Source of the DNA: Cladopsammia gracilis
Lineage: Eukaryota > Cnidaria > Anthozoa > Scleractinia > Dendrophylliidae
Reading direction: 5' to 3'
DNA length: 64,000 nucleotides
Assembly (NCBI GenBank): GCA_022457155.1
Contig: JAJGOT010000751.1
Location: 124,001 to 188,000 of the forward strand
The notes beneath the pieces were generated by a model, which searched no databases, had not been told where the DNA came from, and saw nothing but the letters and a program-made list of their open reading frames with translations. Shown here piece by piece: positions 1 to 11,322 of this stretch. How positions within the stretch are numbered: the stretch's first letter is position 1; the number at the start of each line of letters is the position of its first letter. A program made the position numbers and the translations under genes.

Positions 1-255
1 ATAACAATTCCAACCCCTCCCCCCAACCAAAAGTGTCCATGGACTACAAGTACCTGTCCAGGAGTGAAACATTGGATGGAGGGGTGGGGGGGGGGGAGGG
101 GGTGGTTTATCATTTTTTTTTACACTTTCTGGTATAAGTTTAAAAAAAAAACTATAGGTAGGAAAAGTCATTTTGGACAACCTTTCTCAGACAACTAATA
201 ATATAATATGATGCCAATATTGTAGGTACATGTACATGTAGCAGGTGATTTTTAC

Positions 256-3200
256 CTTCTCTTCTGTTGTTTCTAATAACTATAACTTTCGGAACTCCAA
301 CCAAGAGCTGTCCATCAGCAGCTGAAAAATAGACAAAAAAAAGGTTAACAGACTGTTACAAATGACAGCACTCAGTACAAAGAACATTTATTATAAGACA
401 TGAGAATTCTTGTTGTGTAGGTTGAGTGACAGGCAAGAGGCTTGACTGTGCATACACAGGGGACATACGTGTTGTACAGTAGTTATTTTATCTTTGGTTT
501 TAAAAATTTTGAAACCAGTTATGATTATTTTCCTTTGTCTGAGGTTCAGGGTTAGTGCCTTTGAAATGCCGAGAAACATTTCCTCATGTTTGACATGTTG
601 TGGTTCAAATTTTTCTTTGGTTTAAAAATTTTGAAACCAGGTGTCAATTCAATAAAACTTTTACAAGTGTAATTAACAAGTGTAGCCATTGTTTCAGAGG
701 TTGAAAATAATAGCTACACTTATAAATTACAAGTCTTGTGAAAGTTTTATTGAATTGACTCCATTTTGACTTTTATTTTCCTTTATCTCTTGTTATGGAA
801 ATTAATCTGAGAGAAAGGAAAATCAAAATCAAACAGGTTATGAAAGTTTTTAAGTCAAAGAAAAATTTGAAGCAGAACAGATATATTGCATCTCAGATGA
901 TTAATATTTCATTTTAATATATTATTAATATTAATTTATTGTACTGTACAAAATACTTCAGATAGAAATTCAAGCAACAAAAATATCATTTAGCGAGCTA
1001 ACCATTGTCACTGTAATCATCTACCAATATTATTTCCTTGATTAGGTTTGGAGGACTCCTATTTAAAATGCTGAAAAAGAAACAAAATGAAAAAATATTA
1101 ATTTGCAATTTCCAGTTTGTAAAACAATATATTAATTCTTGTTGTTGTTTTTAATATTATTGTTGACTGTAAGTTACGTGTATTAGAGATAATGCTGATG
1201 GCTCTAGTTATATTTACAAAAGAACTAAGCACAAACAACAACACAGATTGATTTGTTTTGTTTATCAGGGCTTGAGGCTAACTTTTCAGCTTACTAGCCT
1301 AGTGGCTAGTGACAGGTTTGAATTCACTAGCCAAAATAAATTTCCACTAGGCCTAGCTGGAATTGTACCGTGGGTGGGGATTGGGCGGGGGAAAAAAATA
1401 ACATGTTTACAGTGCAACCACACGAACCGAGGCCACCCAGACAAATTTTGAGACAAATTGAAATTGGCCAATCACAAGTCAACACCTTACTAAAATACGA
1501 ATGTACAGTACAGGAAATGTTGAAAAAGTAAGACTAATGCCTAGTAACGAAAGTACTAACATATCAACGTACATATTTGTACCAACATACAGAGAAATGT
1601 AGTTTTGTTTGGTGCTTCATGATTTTTACTAGCCCAAATGGCTTAGTGAAAGCAAAATTCCTCTAGCCAAAACTGAATTTTTACTAGATTTTGGCTAGCT
1701 GGCTACTGTTAGTCTCAAGCCCAGTTTTTACATATTAATATTATACAAATTAAAGCACATTAATTATACCTTATTTCAAAATAATAATACACCAGGTAAT
1801 AATACCCATAATAATAATAAATACGTAAAGTGCAGACTTCCATGTAATGTTTAGTTATGCATCAATTGAAAACTACAGTGAGGTACATGTATATAAAAAA
1901 ATAATTATAAAGGGACCATTGGATAAGAACATTAAAAGTATGTATAATATACACAGGGAGTTGTTTTGGGAGTAGCTTGGAAGAATTTTCCTATTTGTGA
2001 ATATGAAAGAATCAGGTGTTCATTAGCCAAAGAAATCATTACCTTTTAACAGTTCTATAAAGTGTTGATCTGCCTTCATTATGAAATGTTATTATAACAG
2101 ATGTTGATGGAAGATCTGCAGGGAACTCTTGATATCGACACCTGAAACAATAATAAACTGGCAAAATAAGCACGTGTAACATGTTTTTTGATGTTGTTAT
2201 TGTGTATCTTGTTTGTGCATTTCTATAAATCATGTCACCTCCAAGTATGAATGAGAAGACTTGAGTGGATTTTTGGGAGCTTAGAGAGGGTCAGGGGTAG
2301 AAACAAACCCAGTGTAGAAGATGAAAAATTTGTAAATTGGCCACCATTGAAAGACTAAAAAATGCTGGTGTTTCAAGCACCTGTAAGCCCTTTGTCAGAG
2401 CGAATCATGGGCTAGCGCTAGTGCCAGTGAAGGGCAATTAAGCACTCAGAAGATGAGCTTTAGAAACTAAGCCCTTTATCTCTTTATTTAGAAGAAGCTT
2501 GCTGGGGCCCCATACTTATATGTACATGTAGAAAGCTCAGAAAAAGGGAAATTGGAGTGCTAATTAAGAAGAAGGGGGTTGCTATGAGAGGGGGGGAGGG
2601 GGGTTTTTTTTTTTTTGGGGGGGGGGGGAGTTTGGGGGAACCTGCAGCAGGCCTGGGGATTTTAAATACTGGGCACATGAACCATAAAAGTTATATTGAC
2701 AATTATAATACACAGTCTTGTATTTCTCAGAAATCATTTTCATGATTTTAACGATTTTACAGTGCAACGCGCCTTACCAAAGGCAGCCAAGAAACATTTT
2801 TACAAGTTTATAGCCAGTCAGAGAGTGCAGTGTCAGAAAACCTCCTCACAAAGTTGAGCACGATCATATGTAATCTTGCTGCTTCATAATTTATTACAGG
2901 TGTGTAAATTTTGTTACAAAATACAAGGATTTTATTCACTTTATTGCATCACACATATCCGATCTGCAGTTACATAAATCGTTATAAGAACTAGCTGGTG
3001 ATATTGTGGAAACTTGTAAAAAAGTTTGTTGAGTTCTTAAAGTGCCCATAACCTCAATTTTTTTTATTTTCGTATCTAAATCTACACGTCACGTAATGAA
3101 CATCGGCGAAAAAAATTTTTGATTTCACCAAAACGTGAATTTTTTATGAATATTTCAAATCTTCAAAATCCTATTTTTTTGTGGTATACCCATCCCACTG

Positions 3201-6200
3201 TTAAGAAGGCCAATGGGCTCACATGTTCCTTAATGTACGTCACAGTCCCTTTGTCACAAGTTCCTTTGTTTGAACTTATGTGTTCTTTAATCTACATCAT
3301 GGATCCTTTGTTAACCGAGAAGGACCGAGAGGAGACTAATGCGAATGGTGGACCAAAATGGCAGCAAATTTCGAAGACTTTAAAAAATCATAAAAATTCA
3401 TGTTGTGCTGAAATCAAAATATTTTTTCGCAGATGTTCATTGCGTGACATGTAGATTTAGATGCGAAAATAAAAATTTTTAGGTTATGGGCACCTTTAAG
3501 GTAAGGTATGTCGCACCGTAAGAAGTAGAGATCCTAACACATAAAATACAGAAAAAAAATAGAGATCCTAACAATATCTTACTGTGAGTGTCTAGTATCT
3601 GGAATACTTCTATCTCCACCAATAGCATCACTAGCTGCTTGATTAAACTGATTTTTTTTATACTTGTCCTCCCCTTCTTTCAATGCTCCTCCACTTAAGT
3701 AAACTTTCTCATCAAATGGTGGCCTACTCACTCCCTCTTCTTCGTGAACATACTAAAGACAAAATATGAATGCAGTCATTGCACAACTGGAATGAATGGC
3801 ATAAGCCATCCCCCCCCCCCCCCCCCCCAATTAACTCTCTAGGTACCCGCTCCCAAACTCATCTATTGATAATAAGTTTAAAGATAAGTTGGAGCTCAAA
3901 AGAAGAATTTTTTAATTTATTATTAAGCACCTTTAAGGCTGCTCACTAACAGGAATCCTGAAACTTATTCCAGGGTCCTGAGGGTGCTAATGGCATGGGT
4001 GTCTATTTTTTGGGTTGAAGCATCCAAGATTTCGTAGCCTGGCTTCCTAATATACTGTACTGTGGGCTGCTTGGATTGTTTTAGCCAACAGCCTTGACTA
4101 GAACTATTGTCTGATAGTTAAAAATGCTTCATGTTTTTAAATAATATACCCATGTTGTTGTTGAATAGTGTTACTGGTACTTTAAATAAACTTGTCAAAA
4201 GGCCAATTATACAGACATTTTAGCTAGATCCACATTTAAGCTAGGTTTGCAACACAAGTTTATGAAAAGTATCCGGGAGGGGAAAAGGTTTTGATGTAAA
4301 AATAAAATTGCATGCACCACACTTAAGTTGTATCATAAGTACAGCTTTAGGTAACACAGTCATTATTGGCACAATCTCACCAGACATAAATTTATAATAG
4401 CTTTTAGTCTCTGTTGATATATATATATATATATATTCCCTTTAAGGTTACAGTGTACCTTCAGATCGAAAATTTATTGAAATTTTTTTTTGGCGTCAAA
4501 ATAAAGTTTACGGAATGAACTTTCATCTAAAAAAAAATTATCAACAAATAGTGAAAATTGATGGAGAAATGACGGTATAACTTTTGTGGGCGGAGTTTGT
4601 TTATGAAGTGATATGTTTTTTAAATGCTGTTTTCTCAAAGTTAATTTTTCGCTTGTTGGGGACACTTTAAAGAGCTTCAACTCAAAGGCAATTTGTTCGA
4701 TTTTCCTCAAATATCAACAAAATATCAACAAAAACCTGTCAGCGAATTTCTTATTTCTGAAAACTTTTTCGTCAAGAGCCATTTCCGTGCGATCATTCCA
4801 ATTTTTTTTCTCCCTGTTTCGAAAATATTCTGTAACTTTTCACTGCAATTGAATATGGGAAATCGCCGACACGTTTTTTTAGCGCTTTGTGTCCTGAGAA
4901 CAAATCAAATTAGCAAAATACAATAATTGCTTTGAGTTATAGCGTTTTAAAGCTGATTCGGACGTTCGAATTAAGACGTCGTAAAAAATTCGACAATTCA
5001 CTTTATTACCAAATGGTTTCCATACTTAGATAGTCAGCTCTATAAGCTTTAATTTGATATTGGGTTTAGGTATATTAAGTGTAATCTTACTTAAGACGTT
5101 AGAGCTGTTATACTGGAGACACCCCCGAAGGTACACTGTAACCTTAACTCAACAGGCTACATGCACTTCCAAACTGAATCTGTTAAGGAATCTCACTTTT
5201 GAATAAAATTAATACAGATACAAAAAAACACTACTCAGATATATGTTATCTTAAAAGTCATTACCTCAACAAATATTTATATACCTTAGAATTGAATTAA
5301 AATTGTATTATTAGTTGAATACTGAAAATCCCCATGTGGCAAATTTTGTTGTGCAATTGATGTGTTGAATAAGAATGGAAAAATACTATTTTATTTATGG
5401 CATTGTTTTTTTTAAAAAAATAATGTTCTGATATTGAATAGTACTATATTTTTATACTTAAAAAGATAAACAGATATGTGAGCTTCAACATTTTATTTAA
5501 CACAAAGAAAACACTTTTTTAATCTACAAGCCTGTTGCTTAGATCTGTATTAAATGCATGTAACTTGGAAAAGGTTTGGCAGACATTACAGGTTTAAATT
5601 CTAACTTCCTATCAATTATGCAGCTTAAATAAACACTTAACCACGAAACTGCGCCAGCCAAAAATTATAATGTAAAGCTTAAATTTATCAGCTAAATATT
5701 TTTACACTTACACTTAAACTCACATGTATATGTTACAAAGCCAGTTGACTAGATTTGAAGCGTTGGAAATAAAGACAATCTGGCTTTGGAATTTTTAAGC
5801 AAAAGAGGGAGGGGAGGAGATATTTCAGTAAAAATATTCAATTATTGATACATTACCCAGCAGCAGGAACTTTTGTGATAGTCAAATCATACAGAATGAA
5901 ACGAACACAATGACATTTGGATACCAAAATTTGACGCCCTTCCAAACATTGTTCAATCAAGTGTCTACTACTTAGTTTTGACGAATTGCCTATCGTTTTC
6001 CCAGGAAAAAGAAAAACAATCTTGAGATTTCGCTAATGTCTTATTTAATAACCTTTTATCCCTTAAACCCACGACGACCAAGTACCCAGATATTTCGGTT
6101 AACAGCCGGCGTTCTAACCAAGTTTAAGTCTTATAAAAGAAGAAATTATTTCTCACCTTTGGTGGATCGCTGCGTAAAAATCCAGAGTCCGATGTGAAAT

Positions 6201-6267
6201 ATAATATTCCTAGAAGCCATGTCACTATCATGAGAACGACAAAAACTCTCCTTTTTCTGATGATCAT
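256..6267 (-). CDS. Polypeptide N-acetylgalactosaminyltransferase, GALNT2/14/16-like (5' five exons)
   Basis: Starts mucin-type O-glycosylation in the Golgi by moving GalNAc from UDP-GalNAc to Ser/Thr. Exons on the minus strand: 6157-6267, 3583-3752, 2043-2141, 1003-1070 and 256-321; all junctions are GT/AG and in phase, giving about 171 residues before the gene leaves the window. Exon 1 encodes [17 protein letters not shown], a basic stub followed by a type II signal anchor. Exon 2 has the stem-to-catalytic segment with [16 protein letters not shown] and PDTRHSQC. Exon 3 has [18 protein letters not shown], the start of the GT-A nucleotide-binding region. Exon 4 has [12 protein letters not shown] and exon 5 has [11 protein letters not shown]. 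The insertion containing DGQLLVG before the RNNRREG segment is characteristic of the GALNT2/14/16 group in my recollection. The DxH metal motif and the ricin-type lectin domain would lie beyond base 1. The start codon is the ATG at 6267. The family is certain; the subgroup is likely. Confidence 0.9.
2367..2398 (-). ncRNA. Decayed hammerhead-like motif of a PLE 3' end
   Basis: On the minus strand CTGACAA is followed by a short variable part, then GAAACACC, with GCT before and AGC after as a possible stem I. The first box differs from the CTGANGA consensus by one base (A for G), so it is probably inactive. Text downstream resembles the PLE 3' end at 47.4 kb. It lies in an intron of the GALNT gene. 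Confidence 0.4.
3041..3495. mobile_element. TTAA-flanked foldback MITE, AGTGCC family (455 bp)
   Basis: The ends are inverted repeats (AGTGCCCATAACCT on the left, its complement on the right), and TTAA abuts both ends at 3037-3040 and 3496-3499. The terminal repeats run well inwards (TAAATCTACA and its complement). There is no credible transposase; an ORF at 3119-3454 is only low-complexity reading through the hairpin. TTAA duplication suggests piggyBac-type mobilisation. A second element with the same terminal AGTGCC and almost the same length is at 33754-34209. Confidence 0.8.
4446..5143 (+). mobile_element. TTAA-flanked MITE, GGTTACAGTG family, copy 1 (698 bp)
   Basis: Terminal inverted repeat GGTTACAGTGTACCTTC is found at both ends, with TTAA directly outside each (4442-4445 and 5144-5147). 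The interior matches, in reverse complement and over its full length, the element at 52865-53583. ORFs inside it read differently in the two copies and look non-coding. It sits in GALNT intron 1. Confidence 0.85.
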
Positions 6268-6439
6268 GATGTTGCTTCAGTTCGGAAATATTAAAATTCT
6301 TGCAGTATGCTATTTACATTGCATGCATGTGGAAAAGAACGAGGCCCTTGTCTGCTTGGTAACCACGTATACAACCAAACCGCTGAGACGCAGTGATAGG
6401 CACGCAATTCGTGCATAAGTTAGCTGAAAAGGGACTTCA

Positions 6440-6441
6440 AT

Positions 6442-6469
<28 letters not shown>
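6440..6469 (+). repeat. Poly-G tract of about 30 bases
   Basis: An uninterrupted G run. A shorter poly-C run lies near 3811-3829 and a G/T-rich run at 2590-2630. The length is likely to be unreliable in any assembly. It creates the glycine-rich start of a spurious ORF. Confidence 0.8.
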
Positions 6470-6473
<4 letters not shown>

Positions 6474-6758
6474 AATCAAAGATCTTCCTAAACACATTAC
6501 AACATACATTAAAACATACATTAAAACATACATTTGTGGGAATGCAAATATACTGCGAAATACAGGGTTTGCATAGGGAAAACCACCTGATTTCGACATT
6601 AATTAATATAATCGACTTAGAACTTCCTGAGTCATATGAAGTTACTGTCACCCATGGTGTCCCACAGGGATCGGTTCTTGGTCCCATAATGTTCTCCCTT
6701 TTCTTCGCTCTATGGGAAGATGTCATAGCTGCGCATGGGTTAACGTTCATGATGTATG

Positions 6759-7555
6759 TAATGACTGGCACAATATTTTTAAACCCCCTTTTTCTCACCA
6801 TTGTTATTAACTGTGTAAATGAGTAATGTGAGTACAGTCAAACCTGTTTATAACGGCCCTGTATATATTTTCATTTCATTTATTTCATTTATTTGTTTAC
6901 TCCAAACCTTTAAATTAGAGGTCACCCTGTATAAAACGGTCACCGAACAACTTCCCGAAAATCGTGCCTTATATTTACTGTAAAGTTTACCTGTATATAG
7001 TGGTCACCTGTATATAACGGACGCGGTCACCCTTTAGACTTCCCGAATCCACAATTTCATTATTTTTTACCTGTGTATAACGGTCACCAAATTGGATTAC
7101 GATCAAACCATTAGCGAACCATGACAAGCTTTATTCAACAGCTCATTAAATTGTAGCTACCAGGGCAGGGGTCGCACACAAATACAAATATTTAATACAC
7201 TAAATACAACTACAAATACATGTCAAATACATGTCATCGCCTGCGTCCGACACATGGTTGCGGCAGATAGCAACAAAAGTGCGGATGTCCTGCTCTCAGG
7301 AGCTAGCGGGTCATATCGATTTTAAACAGTATTTATTGCGTTGCTGTTAATTGTTATTGTCAATAAAATGTAAATTGAGTGATTATTTCCACATTTTCCA
7401 AGGGTGACCGTTATACACAGGTTTGACTGTAGTCAGATGTAAGTACTGTTTGCAAATAATTTACTTAGTATATACTGTAAGTATAATGATGTAATTAGTG
7501 AATCAGTGTAAGTAAGTTATGTAAAGTTTAATAATAATAATAAAATAAATAAAAA
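6759..7555 (+). mobile_element. Retroposed insertion inside the LINE, with 10-bp TSD and A-rich tail
   Basis: ATGATGTATG occurs at 6749-6758 and again at 7556-7565, exactly where the LINE RT reading is broken and resumed. The inserted segment ends in an AAT/AAAT/A-rich tail (about 7530-7555), the mark of target-primed retroposition on the plus strand. Without the DNA transposon it contains (6835-7429) the insert is only about 200 bases. The source family was not recognised; it could be a SINE or a short LINE 3' end. Confidence 0.7.
6835..7429. mobile_element. TA-flanked MITE, CAGTCAAACC family (595 bp)
   Basis: The ends are CAGTCAAACCTG and its complement, each next to a TA dinucleotide (6833-6834, 7430-7431), as expected for a Tc1/mariner or pogo/Tigger-type non-autonomous element. 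The inside is made of degenerate repeats of a 'cctgtataacggtcacc' type, resembling the partial copy at 43901-44125. No transposase frame is visible. It is the innermost layer of a three-deep nest of insertions. Confidence 0.8.
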
Positions 7556-8392
7556 ATGATGTATGCGGATGACACACAGATCGCATCTGCTTTGATTCTG
7601 GTAGTCGGGAACTTGAACTCTCTAATCTTCAGCTATGTACGAACGATGTAATGCTTGGAATTTTTCAAATCCTTATGTGCAACCGTGGCAAGACTGAGGT
7701 TATTCATCTCTCGTCTCGGGTAGAGATCCGGGTCGGTGGTGCCAGTATTTCGCCTACGCCAGGCATGGTAGAGATCTTGGAGTGATTGTTGACAACAAGC
7801 TGCAGTTGGACAAACATGTGAATAACATCTGCAAGTCGGCCTAGTTTGCCATTATGAAAATGGGTAGAATTCGAAGATTTCTGTTGCAATTAGGCTGTGA
7901 AAGGATAGTTCATGCCTTCATTACATCCAAACTCGATTATTGCAACGCTGTTCTTTATGGGCTTCCTAAATCACAACTAGATAAGTTACAGCGTGTGCAA
8001 AACACTGCAGCAAGACTGGTAACAAGATCTGAGAAACATGAACATATCACCCCAATACTTCATAACTTGCACTGGCTTCCGATTCACAAGCGAATTAGTT
8101 TCAAAATACTTTTGTTGACATTTAAGGCGTTAAATGGACAGTCTCTTGTTTATATATCTGAAATAATTTCTCGATACCAGCCAACTAGGCCAAGAACGCC
8201 CACAACGCTTACTTAACGTTTGCTTAATTCTCTAGATATATTTATGATGTAATAATAGGTGGCTTATTTTTAAGGAGTCTTGTACTCTGTTTTAAGCCTT
8301 CCTCAGATTTTTCGTAATTGTAAATCTGAAACTCTATAAAGTAAGTAAAATAAATTTAAATAAATAAATAAATAAATAAATAAACAAGATTT

Positions 8393-8722
8393 TTAAGGTC
8401 TTCTAGCTGTAATTACTTGTCGGTTACCAAATGTTTTACTAAATCATACGGGATAGATTGTTTTCTGTTGCCTCCGCAGGGTTATAGAACTCCCTTCCTT
8501 TACACATTCGCAACTGTAAATCTGCAAGTCACAACTTAAAACTTATCTTTTCAATTTCTGATTTTTATTTTTGTTATTCTTGCATATTATTGTTGTATCA
8601 TAGCAGTATTATACAGTATTATAGTACCGTTACGGTTATAGTCTATAGTCTATATTGTAGGATTTTTAGGTTTTATGTTAGGTCACTGTAAGAGCATTGA
8701 GACTTTGTAAAATGCTCTAAAT
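8393..8722 (+). mobile_element. LINE 3' end fragment, second copy
   Basis: Weak protein similarity to the end of a LINE ORF (a frame near 8490-8560 reads like the WNSLPLHIRN-type terminal block), followed by an AT-rich 3' region ending in TTTGTAAAATGCTCTAAATT. Frames are broken. It separates the LINE above from its inverted partial copy at 8727-9290. Confidence 0.5.
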
Positions 8723-8817
8723 TTATAAGACTCCTTAAAAATACGCCACCTATTATTACATCATAAATATATCTAGAGAATTAAGCAAGCGTTAAGTAAG
8801 CGTTGTGAGCGTTCTTG

Positions 8818-9169
8818 AATAAATGTAAAATAACACGGCAAACTGATCCGTACGGCCGAGAAAAGATTGACTCAAGAAAAATAAAGTAAAATAAAAGATA
8901 TATATTTTGTGCCCGATATTTCGGTTTGAAACACAAACCTTCGACGGGGGCTAAGAAGGTTTGTGTTTCAAACCGAAATATCGGGCACAAAATATATATC
9001 TTTTATTTTACTTTATTTTTCTTGAGTCAATATTTTCTCGGCCGTACGGATCAGTTTGCCGTGTTATTTTACATTTATTCAAGTTTTTCTACTGATCCAG
9101 ATCTTTGTCACAGATCCGGCACCTCTCATTGGTTTGTAGTTGTGGTTTCTACTGTTCATTGTCTTAACT
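8818..9169. mobile_element. Palindromic PLE-derived insertion with 12-bp TSD
   Basis: TGAGCGTTCTTG at 8806-8817 and 9170-9181 bounds the insert. Its first ~260 bases are a near-perfect inverted repeat (arms about 8818-8938 and 8961-9079) around a loop with cttcgacgggggctaag, followed by a 90-base unpaired tail. Each arm holds a TTTGTGTTTCAAACC hairpin next to GAAATATC, which resembles the 3' half of a hammerhead ribozyme of the PLE type. No ORF. Calling it PLE-derived rests on that motif and on the same inverted layout in the PLE dimer at 31-33 kb. Confidence 0.6.
8915..8951 (-). ncRNA. Degenerate hammerhead-like motif in the palindrome
   Basis: On the minus strand GCCC is followed by CCGTCGA (consensus CTGANGA, two changes), a stem-II hairpin (AGGTTTG/CAAACC), then GAAATATC and GGGC. 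Stem I (GCCC/GGGC) can still pair. Probably inactive; the opposite arm carries the related half. Confidence 0.4.
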
Positions 9170-9334
9170 TGAGCGTTCTTGGCCTAGTTGGCTGGTATCG
9201 AGAAATTTTTTCGAATATATGATACATTTTTAATGGAATGTATTTTTTTAATCCTTTGACTGAATAGTTTTTTAAGTGAAACTAATTGTAAAATAAGATT
9301 TTTTAGTTAGCTTTGTTATCAATAAAAGATTTGG

Positions 9335-9337
<3 letters not shown>

Positions 9338-9373
<36 letters not shown>

Positions 9374-9374
9374 G
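9338..9374. repeat. ATT microsatellite
   Basis: A run of about twelve ATT/TTA triplets, at the 3' side of the inverted LINE fragment. Confidence 0.85.
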
Positions 9375-9582
9375 CGTGATTTATTCAACCGGTCACTCAC
9401 TACGATTTACAGAGCTAGAGTATATCATTAAAAACGGCTTCTTGATTTAACGAAGCTGAGGACTGACATACATTCAAACCTCCTTAACACTGACACCAAA
9501 GGGACAGACCCAAGTTTTCGTCTTTTAGAGATGTCCAAATTACAGAGGTAGGGATTGTATGAATTTTGGCACCAAGATAACT

Positions 9583-10427
9583 GTCCGTAATAGAGAGGTG
9601 TCCGTACTATGAAGGTGTCCGTAATAGAGAGGTGACCGTACTATGGAAGTGTCCGTATTTTGGAGGTGTCTGTAATAGAGAGGTGTCCGTATTATGGAGG
9701 TGTCCGTAACAAAGAGGTGTCTGTATTATGGAGGTGTCTGTATTATGGAGGTGTCTGTACTATGGAGGTATCTGTATTATGGAGGTGTCCGTATTATGAA
9801 GATGTCTGTATTATGAAAGTGTCTGTATTATGGAGGTGTCTGTATTATGGAGGTATCTGTATTATGGAGGTGTCTGTATTATGGAGGTATCTGTATTATG
9901 GAGGTGTCCGTATTATGGAGGTGTCTGTATTATGGAGGTGTCCGTATTATGGAGGTGTCTGTATTATGGAGGTGTCTGTATTATGGAGGTGTCCGTATTA
10001 TGGAGGTGTCTGTATTATGGAGGTGTCTGTATTATGGAGGTGTCCGTATTATGGAGGTGTCTGTATTATGGAGTTGTCCGTAATAGAAAGGTGTCTGTAT
10101 TATGGAGGTGTCCGTAATAGCGAGGTGTCCGTCATTGTGGTGTCCGTATTATGGAGGTGTCCGTAATAGAGAGTTGTCCGTATTGTGGACGTGTCCATAA
10201 CAGAGATGTCCGTATTATGGAGGTGTCCGTAATAGAGAGGTGCCCGTACTATGGAAGTGTCCGTATTTTGGAGGTGTCTGTAATAGAGAGGTGTCCGTAT
10301 TGTGGAGGTGTCCGTAACAGAGCGGTGTCCGTATTATGGAGGTGTCCTTAATAGAGAGGTGTCCGTATTATTGAGGTGTCCGTAATAGCGAGGTGTCCGT
10401 CGTTGTGGAGATGTCCGTAAGCAGACT
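9583..10427 (+). repeat. 17-bp minisatellite (about 50 units of tgtccgtattatggagg)
   Basis: Tandem copies of a 17-base unit, tgtccgtattatggagg and variants (tgtctgtattatggagg, tgtccgtaatagagagg). Because 17 is not a multiple of three and the main unit has no in-frame stop in any register, long overlapping ORFs (up to 168 codons, 9660-10166) appear; they only repeat the same short peptide and are not genes. The array is preceded by text like the inner repeats of the CAGTCAAACC MITEs and ends with 'attcgactgtataacg', so it probably arose inside such an element. Confidence 0.9.
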
Positions 10428-11200
10428 AAGCAGGGATTCGACTGTATAACGGGAAACAGGAACAACATTTTTTATTTCGCAATACAATGATATCGACCTT
10501 TGCTTGGGAATTCCAAATTAATATCACATGTCCCACTCCTGCAAAATGTTAGTGGCTTCAGGAATCTATCTTCTTGTTTCCATTAATGTTTAAATAGCTT
10601 TCAATTTGTGGATACGATATTCTTACGTCTAAAATCCAGCAGTGTTTATTAAAACTGAGAAAACTGAGCTAAAATCACCTGCCCAGAATTTATATTCTTT
10701 TGATCCCTTAATGGTGCGAAGAAACATTTTCTTTTTTTGCTTTTGTTTTCACTATGCTTTTCAGACCGACAACTAAAACATTTTTTTTTGGCAAAAGCGC
10801 ATGCCATCTTAGTGCCCATGGTTTGAAGGTATTTTGCTTTTTTCAATAAACTGAAATGAGTTCTCTTGAAGTCTGAGCACTCTTATAAGATATTGTGTAT
10901 GGATGGGAGGGTCATCTTTTAGTAAGAGTCGTTAGTTTTGCACACTGTCACTATTCCCGCCTCCTTAGCTATATTTGTGTATAACTTCGTAACGTCCGTT
11001 GAGACAACAATAGCATTCTCCAGTACTATCGTTTTCTCTACGAAATTAATAAAATTGGTCGTGTCTTTTAGATACGGCTTCCCAAGGAGGAACGGCTTAA
11101 ATAACGTCCTTGTTGTTGTTGTTAAACTTGTGTAACCTTATGCCTGCCTTTGCAAACATGGCTTTGCATTTCTGAACAAGGTTACGGTTACGTAACGTAA
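10428..11200. other. Intergenic, nothing recognised
   Basis: AT-rich sequence without convincing coding potential, repeat pairing or RNA gene. Short ORFs at 10649-10846 and 10938-11135 show no family motif. Confidence 0.5.
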
Positions 11201-11322
11201 GGTTACGTAAAAATCTCTTCGCATCAAGTCTCAGTTTCAGATCCAAATTCCTTCTTCAAACTCCAGCAGCTCGAGTTGGAAGCAAAATTCGCACAATCTG
11301 GGGACGACGCCGCGCCGAACAA

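Larger units (their letters stand above)
6560..8290 (+). mobile_element. Non-LTR retrotransposon (CR1/L2/jockey-like) reverse transcriptase, interrupted
   Basis: The plus strand carries pieces of a LINE reverse transcriptase. Near 6640-6690 is THGVPQGSVLGPI, the pre-catalytic RT block. The catalytic YADDTQI block resumes at 7563, and 7854-8216 holds the C-terminal part with LDYCNAVLYGLP, LQRVQNTAARLV and LHWLPIHKRISFK. The two halves are separated at 6759-7555 by another insertion, with the 10-base target repeated on both sides. Frame breaks occur around 7600-7850, so the copy is dead. The 3' end is followed by a TAAA microsatellite tail near 8350-8385. Confidence 0.85.
8727..9290 (-). mobile_element. 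Inverted LINE 3' fragment, split by a palindromic insertion
   Basis: 8727-8805 and 9182 onwards are the reverse complement of the LINE end at about 8150-8285, so the region 8150-9230 as a whole forms a broken inverted repeat. The two halves are separated by the 352-bp palindromic element at 8818-9169, and the sequence TGAGCGTTCTTG is present on both sides of it. Confidence 0.7.

Noticed and set aside
6310..6801. 163-codon minus-strand ORF with a Pro run
   Set aside because: It runs through the poly-G tract and antisense to the LINE RT and GALNT exon 1; not a gene.
9660..10351. Several ORFs (66-168 codons) reading YYGGVCIMEVSVLW repeats
   Set aside because: They are translations of the 17-bp minisatellite in different registers, with no start context, no introns and no family.
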